Source of the DNA: JALYIM01 sp040003205
Lineage (GTDB): Bacteria; Acidobacteriota; Terriglobia; Terriglobales; Acidobacteriaceae
DNA length: 12,811 bases
NCBI GenBank assembly: GCA_040003205.1
Contig: JBDUDA010000063.1
Span: forward strand, 1 to 12,811
Direction of reading: 5' to 3'
Part shown: in pieces, positions 5,680-11,903 of the stretch
How positions within the stretch are numbered: position 1 is the stretch's first letter
How the letters are laid out: the number at the start of each line of letters is the position of its first letter
Program-made: the position numbers and the translations under genes
The notes under the pieces: generated by a model
Told to the model about the DNA's origin: nothing
The model's input: only the letters and a program-made list of their open reading frames with translations
Databases searched by the model: none

Positions 5680-6846
5680 CTACTTTCTGCTGGATATTTT
5701 TGCCTCCAACTCAATCGGAATCTGCTCGACGATCTGAATTCCGAAACCTTCCAGTCCCGCTACTTTCCGTGGATGATTCGTCAACAGTCGTATCCGTTCC
5801 AGTTTCAGGTCGGAAAGAATCTGCGCGCCGATTCCAATTTCGCGTTGCGTCTTGCGTTCAGTCTCGGGCGCTGGGAGATGTCGTTCACGATGCAGCGTGA
5901 GCACGTCTCGCTCACCTGACTTCTCCACCGAAAATCCGCGGGCACTCTGGTGCAGATAGATGATCGCTCCTCCGCCCTCACGTGCGATGATCCGCATTGA
6001 TCCATCGAGTGCGGCGTGACACTCGCACCCAAGGGATTTAAATATGTCGCCCGCCACGCAATGCGAATGCATGCGTACCAGCACCGGCTTAACTCCCGAA
6101 TCGAGTTCCCCCCGCACCAGCGCCAGATGAGAGTCGCCGCCATCCACTTCACTCTCATACGCAATGAGCCGAAACTCCCCGTAGGGAGTATTCAGCAGGG
6201 TCTCACCCACGCGATGTACATAACGCTCATGTTGCATGCGGTAGCGGATGAGCTCCGCCACGGTCAGCATCTTCAATTCATGAGCGCGGCAAAATTCAAT
6301 CAGGTCCGGGACGCGCGCCATGGTCCCGTCATCGCGCATGATTTCGCAAATCACTCCGGCCGGGACCAGTCCCGCAAGTCGAGCAAGGTCCACTGAGGCT
6401 TCCGTCTGACCCGCCCGCACCAGCACGCCGCCCTTGCGAGCGCGAAGAGGGAAAATATGTCCGGGCCGCGCAAGGTCAATGGGCCGAGTCGCAGGATCGA
6501 TTGCTACGTTGATCGTGCGCGCGCGATCAAAAGCGGAAATACCGGTTGTTACCCCTTCGCGTGCGTCAATCGCCTCGCAGAAAGCAGTTCCATAATTCGA
6601 GGTGTTTTCCAAGCTCATCGGCCCAATTCGCAGATGATCGAGCCGGTCTTCCGTCATGGCAAGACAAACTAATCCCCGCCCATGCGTAGCCATGAAGTTG
6701 ATCGCTTCCGGAGTTACCTTCTCGGCCGCCAGCGTCAAATCGCCTTCGTTTTCGCGATCTTCGTCGTCCACAACAACAATCATCCGCCCAGAGCGAATCT
6801 CTTCGATCGCAGTTGGAACGTCGGTGAAAGACGGATGTTGTCTCAT
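5680..6846 (-). CDS. ribBA: RibBA-like fusion: DHBP synthase domain plus divergent GTP cyclohydrolase II domain
   Basis: This 388-residue fusion has the layout of RibBA, which makes dihydroxybutanone phosphate from ribulose 5-phosphate and opens the GTP ring to start riboflavin synthesis. The RibB half (about 1-205) has DDEDRENEGDL (27-37), GVTTGISAFDRA (98-109), RPGHIFPLRA and VICEIMRDDGTMARVPDL. The usual GHTEA histidine, a metal ligand, is Gln147 here (codon CAG, 6406-6408). The RibA half keeps the three zinc cysteines (C263, C274, C276) and Tyr297. However, the usual RQEGRGIGL is HQSARGFSV, the usual Asp-x-Arg before GIGAQ is Thr333-Gln-Arg335, and the stretch between is shorter and different. 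The tail LLTNHPRKVAGLEGFGIQIV is normal. The frame is continuous, so this is divergence rather than a frameshift. AGGA (6857-6860) serves as ribosome binding site. Activity of either half is uncertain. Confidence 0.9.
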   Translation of the reverse strand: MRQHPSFTDVPTAIEEIRSGRMIVVVDDEDRENEGDLTLAAEKVTPEAINFMATHGRGLVCLAMTEDRLDHLRIGPMSLENTSNYGTAFCEAIDAREGVTTGISAFDRARTINVAIDPATRPIDLARPGHIFPLRARKGGVLVRAGQTEASVDLARLAGLVPAGVICEIMRDDGTMARVPDLIEFCRAHELKMLTVAELIRYRMQHERYVHRVGETLLNTPYGEFRLIAYESEVDGGDSHLALVRGELDSGVKPVLVRMHSHCVAGDIFKSLGCECHAALDGSMRIIAREGGGAIIYLHQSARGFSVEKSGERDVLTLHRERHLPAPETERKTQREIGIGAQILSDLKLERIRLLTNHPRKVAGLEGFGIQIVEQIPIELEAKISSRK

Positions 6847-6861
6847 AGATTGTGAATCCTA

Positions 6862-6893
6862 ATCAAAAAATCAAAGGCCGCCCTCAGGCGACC
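6862..6893 (-). terminator. Rho-independent terminator or attenuator between the 75-residue gene and ribBA
   Basis: On the minus strand GGTCGCC-TGAG-GGCGGCC forms a seven-base-pair stem (arms 6887-6893 and 6876-6882) with a four-base loop. It is followed by TTTGATTTTTT (6865-6875). It ends the upstream gene's message, but it lies directly before the ribBA ribosome binding site (6857-6860), leaving no room for a separate promoter between them. Confidence 0.7.
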
Positions 6894-6913
6894 TTATTTC
6901 GACCGAAAGTCGA

Positions 6914-7141
6914 TTAAAGTGTCGACTCAATTTCGAAGCCCCAGGCTTCCAATAGGGGCTCGGGAATATATTTAGAGTTCTTGTTGCGCCGCGCCCACTC
7001 GCGCAGCCGCGTGGATCGCAAATATTGATCGGGGGATAGCTTGTATTCCTTCACCACCTGCTCAAACTCCGTGACCGTGGGTGTCACCGGACCGATCGGC
7101 TCTGGCTTACCCCAGTTAGGATTTCCTCGACGTTTTGCCAT
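6914..7141 (-). CDS. Small basic protein of unknown function (75 residues)
   Basis: I do not recognise a named family. The protein begins MAKRRGNPNWGKPEPIGPV, has a helical middle (EFEQVVKEYKLSPDQYLRST, residues 25-44) and a basic stretch REWARRNKNSKY, and ends IPEPLLEAWGFEIESTL. It has no signal peptide, membrane segment or cysteines, so it is probably cytoplasmic and may bind nucleic acid (inference from charge only). The ATG at 7141 has AAGGA eight bases upstream, which supports it being real. Downstream on the same strand is the terminator or attenuator and then ribBA. A minus-strand TAGAAT that could serve as a -10 box lies about 40 bases upstream of the start, without a good -35. I recall near-identical small proteins in acidobacterial genomes, but cannot confirm this here. 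Confidence 0.72.
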   Translation of the reverse strand: MAKRRGNPNWGKPEPIGPVTPTVTEFEQVVKEYKLSPDQYLRSTRLREWARRNKNSKYIPEPLLEAWGFEIESTL

Positions 7142-7524
7142 GAATTAATTCCTTACTCTTAATTGAACCCTGAAGCTTAGATTCTAACCAAACCTCAGAA
7201 GATTCCTTAAACGACCATTCAACTGAAAGCCATTTTTCAGGAGCTATAAAGTCCCATGACGGAACCAATTTGTCAATTCCTCCCTGCTAACCTACCACTT
7301 ATGGAGTTTTTGCTAAGTGAAACTAGTTACGCAGCTTAGGCGTTTGATTCAAGCTGTGCGGGCAGCCGGCGCAGGCCTGCCGAACCCCCGGTGCCTCTGT
7401 TTTAGCAGTGACTTTCATGCCGATTCTCAGATTACCCCCGTAACTTTCGCTGTTGCCGGCTCATTGACTAGGCCCCACCTTGAACCTAGAGTCAAAAGGA
7501 CGCTTTTTCCATCAACCGGGCAAT
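7142..7524. other. Divergent intergenic region before the PilZ gene
   Basis: No convincing gene lies in these 383 bases. Two adjacent hairpins stand out: CGCAGCTT/AAGCTG-T-GCG (7330-7337 with 7351-7360, one bulged T) and GGCAG/CTGCC (7361-7365 with 7377-7381). These lie upstream of the predicted PilZ promoter, so they would be in the PilZ message only if there is a second, earlier promoter. The PilZ promoter itself is at 7464-7492. A minus-strand TTGACA (7271-7276) has no -10 box at a proper distance. Confidence 0.5.
7464..7492 (+). promoter_or_regulatory. Predicted promoter of the receiver-PilZ gene, overlapped by an inverted repeat
   Basis: TTGACT (7464-7469), a 17-base spacer and TAGAGT (7487-7492) give a sigma-70-type promoter with a start near 7499. 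TTGACTAGG (7464-7472) and CCTAGAGTCAA (7485-7495) form an inverted repeat with a two-base insertion, covering both boxes, so a regulator could bind here. The promoter position argues against the TTG start at 7480. Confidence 0.55.
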
Positions 7525-8667
7525 ATGGACCCTATGAATTTGCAATCTTTAATTTTCTGCTCCGACGAGAAGGTCGTACGGATTCTGCGCCGCGTTCTCA
7601 ACGACATGGACGTGGAAATTGATGTCTGCGCAGACCCCGATCTGGCTATCAGAAAATTGACTCGGCAAAGATTTGAGTCGGTGATTGTGGATTGCCATGA
7701 CCGTGCAGAGGCCTCCAGCGTCCTGAAAGGCGTCCACTCATCGCCGGTAAACCAGCGGGCAATCACAGTGGCCGTCTGTGAGGGAAGCAGCGTATTGCGC
7801 GGTTCGTTTGACTTGGGCTCTCACTTTGCTCTAATGAAGCCGATTACTCCCGATCGTGCCCGGGCCACTTTTCGGGCGGTGCGGGCGCTCATGAAACGCG
7901 AGCGCCGGCGCAATACCCGAATCGCTGTGCAGATCCCGGTGGATTTAGTTTCCTCGACCGGTGTTTGTCTCCACACCACCAGCACTGATTTGAGCGAAGG
8001 CGGCATCTCGGTCCAACTTAAGCAGCGGCCCGAAAACTTCGCCGGCCTTCGCATTCAATTCGTTCTTCCCGGTACGAGCACCACCGTTGCATCAAAAGCG
8101 GAGGTTGCCTGGGAAAACTCCGGAGTGCAAAAGGGAATTCGTTTCGTCGAGCTCGCCCCAGAAATCCAGGCCGAACTCAATGACTGGATCAGAGATCATT
8201 CCCGGGAACTTGAATCCGATGACCCTCCATCCGCTAGCAAACTCAGTGACCTAAGTCTCAACGGATGCTACCTCGAGTTAACGTCACCGTTTCCTGTGCG
8301 TACCCGCTTGACCCTTTCTATGAGGGTTTCGAATCTTGAAGTGCGAGTCGAGGGCATTGTTCGCGTCATGCATCCGGAACTTGGAATGGGAGTGGAATTC
8401 ACCCAGCGCACGTCGGTCCAGAAATTCCAGGTAGAGAAGTTTATTCATGCTCTCACCAACAGCGCGGGAGCTTCTCCCGAACTCATGGTCGAACCCGACT
8501 GCATAGATAACAGCGGACAATTGGCCACTCGAGATTCGAAAGAACATCTCGAGGATCCACTGCTCGGACTCTTCCTGCGATCTGGCCTCAGTTCCCATGA
8601 TTTCCAGCTTGAACTCAAAAAGCAGAGAGGTTCACAGCCGCAAGCGGCCCTGGCAGCTTCCGTTTAA
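7525..8667 (+). CDS. Receiver-like domain followed by two PilZ domains, probable cyclic di-GMP effector
   Basis: From the ATG at 7525 the protein has 380 residues. Residues 4-115 resemble a response-regulator receiver: FCSDE (acidic pair 14-15), VIVDC (candidate phosphoacceptor Asp56) and LMKPIT (conserved Lys105-Pro). The first PilZ domain (about 126-225) has the cyclic di-GMP signature: an RRRNTR arginine motif (127-132) and DLSEGG (155-160). The second (about 238-310) has SDLSLNGCYLEL (241-252) and GMGVEF (287-292) but no RxxxR, so it probably does not bind nucleotide itself. The C-terminal 70 residues are low in predicted structure. There is no output DNA-binding or enzyme domain, so it probably acts by protein contact. 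A second ATG at 7534 has GGA upstream and is a possible start; the TTG at 7480 lies inside the promoter. Confidence 0.88.
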   Translation: MDPMNLQSLIFCSDEKVVRILRRVLNDMDVEIDVCADPDLAIRKLTRQRFESVIVDCHDRAEASSVLKGVHSSPVNQRAITVAVCEGSSVLRGSFDLGSHFALMKPITPDRARATFRAVRALMKRERRRNTRIAVQIPVDLVSSTGVCLHTTSTDLSEGGISVQLKQRPENFAGLRIQFVLPGTSTTVASKAEVAWENSGVQKGIRFVELAPEIQAELNDWIRDHSRELESDDPPSASKLSDLSLNGCYLELTSPFPVRTRLTLSMRVSNLEVRVEGIVRVMHPELGMGVEFTQRTSVQKFQVEKFIHALTNSAGASPELMVEPDCIDNSGQLATRDSKEHLEDPLLGLFLRSGLSSHDFQLELKKQRGSQPQAALAASV

Positions 8668-8946
8668 GAATTGTTGTAGCCTTCATAAAACCAGCCCTCC
8701 ACGACCTGTCACTCCATCACCTGTCATCTCGAGCGGAGCAAAGCGAATTCGCTTTGCGAAGTCGAGAGACCTGCTGTGTGTCGCCTTCGAGGAAGAAGCA
8801 GTTTTCTCCACTCGCCAGCGAATTTTCAATTCCGTGACTCGGTAGAAATGACAGATCTCACCGAATTACCAAGAAATCTAAATCAATTGCCGTACAAAGA
8901 GTGCGCGATCCACAAGTCGTCTCATTCACCCTGCTAAAATCCTATA
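8668..8946. other. Intergenic region between the PilZ and cytochrome genes
   Basis: The region has no convincing gene. It is dominated by the repeat-like element at 8721-8854. No strong promoter for the cytochrome genes was found. A TATAAT at 8943-8948 overlaps the start codon and lacks a -35 box. Confidence 0.5.
8721..8854. repeat. Repeat-like element with short terminal inverted repeats and a palindromic core
   Basis: CTGTCAT (8721-8727) and ATGACAG (8848-8854) are exact inverted ends 134 bases apart. Inside, TCTCGA (8727-8732) and TCGAGA (8762-8767) bracket a perfect 20-base palindrome (8738-8757, half-site GCAAAGCGAA). The sequence around the palindrome, TGTCATC.CGAGCG and AGTCGA..GACC, also occurs reverse complemented at 4540-4566, where the palindrome is absent. 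This fits a dispersed non-coding repeat, not a gene. Confidence 0.55.
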
Positions 8947-10074
8947 ATGAACCGAAAAGGGGGAGCGATTTTTATTGTTACGATCTTCCTCCTGGCGTCC
9001 TCCGCGCTTTGGGCGCAGACCCTGAAATATACAACGCCTCCAAATCCAGATAACGGCGAACGAATTTTCAAAAGTGGATGCAACGCCTGCCACGGCGACG
9101 ATGGCAGGGGAACTCCCAAAATCACCGCCGGCTTCGAGCAACCGGAAACTTTTCCAGATTTCACCAAGTGTGACCAGACCACTGCCGAGCCGAATTCCGC
9201 CTGGAAAGCTGTAGTCGTGCATGGCGGCCCTTCCCGAAAATTCTCTCAGATTATGCCTGCTTTCGGAGACTTGCTCACCTCCGAACAAATTAACGATGTG
9301 ATCGCTTACATGCGCGGATTCTGCACCAACAAGCATTGGGCACGCGGAGAACTGAACCTCCCGCGCGCCCTGATCACTGAGAAGGCGTTCCCTGAAGACG
9401 AGGTGGTTCTGAGCACTGCGGTGAACGCAGGCGGAGCCCCGGGCTTTACCACGGACATCATTCACGAGCAGCGCTTTGGAGTTCATAACCAGATCGAAGT
9501 GGACCTGCCCGTCAATGCTCAAGATCAAAATCATGTCTGGCATGGGGGCGTCGGCGACATGACTCTCGGATTGAAGCGAGAAATGTTTTCCAGCCTCAGG
9601 ACGGGATCAATTCTCAGTCTGCAAGGCTCCGTGATCCTCCCGATCGGTAGTCGGACCCGAGGATTCGGCAGCGGCACAACGACGTTCGAGACATTCGCAT
9701 CCTTCGATCAGCTTTTTCCGACGAATACTTTTGTGCAGTTTCAGCTGGGCGCCGACCTTCCCCGCCATACTGACATCGCTCCGCAAACACTGTTCTGGCG
9801 CACTGCCATCGGCCAGAGCTTTGCCAGAGATCACCTGCTCGGACGTCTATTCTCTCCGATGGTCGAGTTCGTTGCCGACAAAGATCTGGTGGACCGCTCG
9901 AAAACCAACTGGGACATCGTTCCTCAAATGCAGGTTACCGTCAGTCGTCGTCAACATATCCGCTTCAACATCGGCGTGCGCGCCCCAGCCAACAACACAA
10001 CAGAGCGGTCTCCCCAGGTGTTGTTCTACGTTCTATGGGATTGGGCGGATGGAAAGTTGACCGAAGGATGGTGA
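8947..10074 (+). CDS. Secreted monohaem c-type cytochrome fused to a probable outer-membrane beta-barrel domain
   Basis: This 375-residue protein has a Sec signal peptide (residues 1-24: basic MNRKGG, hydrophobic core, ALWAQ cleavage region). A cytochrome c domain follows at about 33-128, with the haem site CNACH (C45, C48, H49) and a candidate axial Met103 in QIMPAFGDLL. Cys75 and Cys126 are extra cysteines that may pair. From about 155 to the end the sequence is about ten alternating amphipathic strands separated by turns, for example NQIEVDLPVNA, GSVILPIGS, TFVQFQLGADLP, QMQVTVSRRQ and QHIRFNIGVR. It ends VLFYVLWDW...TEGW with aromatic residues, as in outer-membrane barrels of the phenol-degradation MetA or transporter type. 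It overlaps the next cytochrome gene by seven bases. The role in electron transfer is inferred. Confidence 0.85.
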   Translation: MNRKGGAIFIVTIFLLASSALWAQTLKYTTPPNPDNGERIFKSGCNACHGDDGRGTPKITAGFEQPETFPDFTKCDQTTAEPNSAWKAVVVHGGPSRKFSQIMPAFGDLLTSEQINDVIAYMRGFCTNKHWARGELNLPRALITEKAFPEDEVVLSTAVNAGGAPGFTTDIIHEQRFGVHNQIEVDLPVNAQDQNHVWHGGVGDMTLGLKREMFSSLRTGSILSLQGSVILPIGSRTRGFGSGTTTFETFASFDQLFPTNTFVQFQLGADLPRHTDIAPQTLFWRTAIGQSFARDHLLGRLFSPMVEFVADKDLVDRSKTNWDIVPQMQVTVSRRQHIRFNIGVRAPANNTTERSPQVLFYVLWDWADGKLTEGW

Positions 10075-11693
10075 CGCGCAATCTATTTTTGTTCTTAGCC
10101 TTCGCTGCCCTGGTCCTCTCGCAAAATTTGCTGCACGCCGGTGAGAATCCAAACGCCAGGTCGGAATTTCACACTTCCGATCGCTGCATCGGATGTCACA
10201 ACGGCATGAAGACAGCCGCGGGCGAGGATGTCTCCATCGGATTCGACTGGCGCGCCAGCATCATGGCCAACTCTTCGCGCGATCCCTACTGGCAGGCGAG
10301 TGTGCGCCGTGAATCCATTGACCATCCTGAGTCGAAGCCGGCAATCGAAAACGAATGCTCAGCGTGTCATATGCCGATTACGCATTTAGAGGCCAAGGCC
10401 GAAGGCAAGAAAGCTGAGATCTTCACGCATCTGCCTTTTAATCCCGATAACAAAAAGAATGACGAAGCCGAGGACGGCGTTTCCTGCTCGGTTTGCCACC
10501 AGGTTGAGAAAGAAAAGTTGGGCACTCGTGAGACTTTCAACGGTGAATTTCTCATAGCCAAAGAGTCCCCTCATCAAAACAGGCTCGAGTACGGTCCCTT
10601 TACGGTAGATCCAGGCCACATGCGCGTCATGGAGTCTTCCACCGGTGGTTTCGTGCCGACCGCCGCTCCCCATATTCGCGATTCCGCACTATGCGCCTCC
10701 TGCCACACGCTCTATACCAAAGCTCTCGATAAAGACGGAAAGGAACTCGGCACCTTTCCGGAGCAGATGCCTTTCCTGGAGTGGCAACACAGCGACTATC
10801 CAAATCGAAGCACCTGTCAGTCATGCCATATGCCAGAGGTTCATGATGCGGCGCCCATCAGCGCCGTCTTCGGACAGCCACGCACTGGCCTGCGTCGCCA
10901 TGAGTTCGTCGCGGCGAATTTCTTTATGCAACGCATGCTCAACAATTATCGCGGAGACCTTAGCGTGGCCGCTCTGCCGCATGAGCTCTCCAACGCGTCC
11001 GAGCGGACGATAACTTTTCTTAAGTCACAGAGCGCCCGCGTGACCATCCGAAACGTGGAGTCCGACCCCGCAGCACTTCGCCTCGAAGTGTTGGTAGAAA
11101 ATCTGAGTGGCCACAAGTTACCAACCGCTTATCCTTCACGTCGAGCGTGGCTTCACGTAACTATTCGAAAAAACAATGCTGAGGGAGAAAAAGTCTTTGA
11201 GTCGGGAGCGCTGAATCAAGATGGGTCAATTGCCGGCAACGATAACGACGCCGACCCGCTGCGTTTCGAACCGCACTACCGCGAGATCACCAGCCAAGAC
11301 CAGGTAGAAATCTACGAGCCAATTTTAGGGAACTCCGCCAGCCACGTGACCACAGGCCTGCTCTCCGCGGTCGGATACTTAAAAGATAACCGCCTCCTAC
11401 CCTCCGGCTTCAATAAACAAACCGCCGAAAAAGATATCGCGGTGGTCGGCGAAGCCGCGCAAGACCCAAACTTCACAGATAAAGGAAGCGTAGTGCGCTA
11501 TTCGATCTCAACCGGCAGTGGAACGGGACCCTTCTACATCGAGGCCGCACTTATGTACCAACCCATCGGATTCCGCTGGGCGCACAATCTAAATCCCTAC
11601 AACGCCCTCGAGCCCAAACGCTTCGTAAACTACTACAATGCGATGTCGTCCGCCACCGCAGCAGTGCTAGCCAAAGCCCAAGCCACGAAATAA
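10068..11693 (+). CDS. Secreted pentahaem c-type cytochrome with a C-terminal beta-rich domain
   Basis: From the ATG at 10068 the protein has 541 residues and begins with a normal signal peptide (MVTRNLFLFLAFAALVLSQN, then a cleavage region near HAGE). Five haem sites are present: CIGCH (40-44), CSACH (97-101), CSVCH (140-144), CASCH (209-213) and CQSCH (250-254). Many extra histidines between them could serve as second axial ligands. The spacing resembles cytochrome c554-like multihaem proteins. The C-terminal part (about 325-541) lacks haem sites and contains SGHKLPTAYPSRRAWLHV (348-365), a motif I associate with several multihaem cytochromes. The upstream ATG at 10035 would put eleven extra residues before the signal peptide, so I prefer 10068. 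ATGGTGA overlaps the previous stop, so translation is probably coupled. It is periplasmic or surface-exposed; the partner and acceptor are unknown. Confidence 0.9.
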   Translation: MVTRNLFLFLAFAALVLSQNLLHAGENPNARSEFHTSDRCIGCHNGMKTAAGEDVSIGFDWRASIMANSSRDPYWQASVRRESIDHPESKPAIENECSACHMPITHLEAKAEGKKAEIFTHLPFNPDNKKNDEAEDGVSCSVCHQVEKEKLGTRETFNGEFLIAKESPHQNRLEYGPFTVDPGHMRVMESSTGGFVPTAAPHIRDSALCASCHTLYTKALDKDGKELGTFPEQMPFLEWQHSDYPNRSTCQSCHMPEVHDAAPISAVFGQPRTGLRRHEFVAANFFMQRMLNNYRGDLSVAALPHELSNASERTITFLKSQSARVTIRNVESDPAALRLEVLVENLSGHKLPTAYPSRRAWLHVTIRKNNAEGEKVFESGALNQDGSIAGNDNDADPLRFEPHYREITSQDQVEIYEPILGNSASHVTTGLLSAVGYLKDNRLLPSGFNKQTAEKDIAVVGEAAQDPNFTDKGSVVRYSISTGSGTGPFYIEAALMYQPIGFRWAHNLNPYNALEPKRFVNYYNAMSSATAAVLAKAQATK

Positions 11694-11732
11694 AAACGGG
11701 GAAGGGTGCCTAGCCTTTTTCTACTTGTGTAG

Positions 11733-11760
11733 AGCGGACACTCCTGTCCGCTGCTTTTGA
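11733..11760 (+). terminator. Probable terminator of the cytochrome operon
   Basis: AGCGGACA (11733-11740) and TGTCCGCT (11745-11752) form a perfect eight-base-pair stem with a CTCC loop, followed by GCTTTTG. The T-run is short. It lies 40 bases after the pentahaem stop. A weaker AAGG/CCTT stem with TTTTT (11702-11720) precedes it. I recall this hairpin sequence as frequent in acidobacterial genomes, so it may also be a dispersed repeat. Confidence 0.55.
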
Positions 11761-11796
11761 AGGTTGATTAAAGCGAAAGAAAAAGATTTTTTAACA

Positions 11797-11885
11797 TGGT
11801 GCCCGGGACCGGAATTGAACCGGTACGTCTCTTTCGAGACCCGGGATTTTAAGTCCCGTGCGTCTGCCAGTTTCGCCACCCGGGC
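11797..11885 (-). tRNA. tRNA-Leu (anticodon UAA)
   Basis: The minus strand folds as a class II tRNA of 89 bases with an encoded CCA. The acceptor stem is GCCCGGG/CCCGGGC with discriminator A. The D-arm contains TGGCGAAACTGGCAGACGC. The anticodon stem is CGGGA/TCCCG with loop CTTAAAA, giving anticodon TAA (reads UUA). There is a long variable arm (GGTCTCGAAAGAGACG) and a T-arm with GGTTCAATTCC. A class II tRNA with a UAA anticodon is leucine. It lies 18 bases after the stop of the recombinase gene on the same strand, and no strong promoter is visible in between. Confidence 0.96.
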
Positions 11886-11903
11886 GTGTTGATGCGCAAG
11901 GAT

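Noticed and set aside
6847..7250. FMN riboswitch upstream of ribBA
   Set aside because: I looked for the conserved RFN core on the minus strand and did not see it; only a simple terminator hairpin is present.
7271..7276. Minus-strand TTGACA as a promoter for the 75-residue gene
   Set aside because: The nearest AT-rich -10-like bases are 20 or more bases away, outside normal spacing.
7371..7380. Ten-base palindrome GCAGGCCTGC
   Set aside because: Too short to interpret alone in GC-rich sequence; partly covered by the neighbouring hairpin.
7480..7524. TTG start for the PilZ gene
   Set aside because: It lies within the predicted promoter, and the added residues are not part of the receiver domain.
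7317..7622. 101-residue plus-strand frame
   Set aside because: It has no ribosome binding site or recognisable domain and overlaps the start of the PilZ gene in another frame.
8943..8948. TATAAT as a -10 box
   Set aside because: It overlaps the start codon of the cytochrome gene, whose signal peptide needs that ATG, and no -35 box is at the right distance.
10035..10067. Upstream ATG for the pentahaem cytochrome
   Set aside because: It would place eleven residues before a good signal peptide; the ATG at 10068 fits better.
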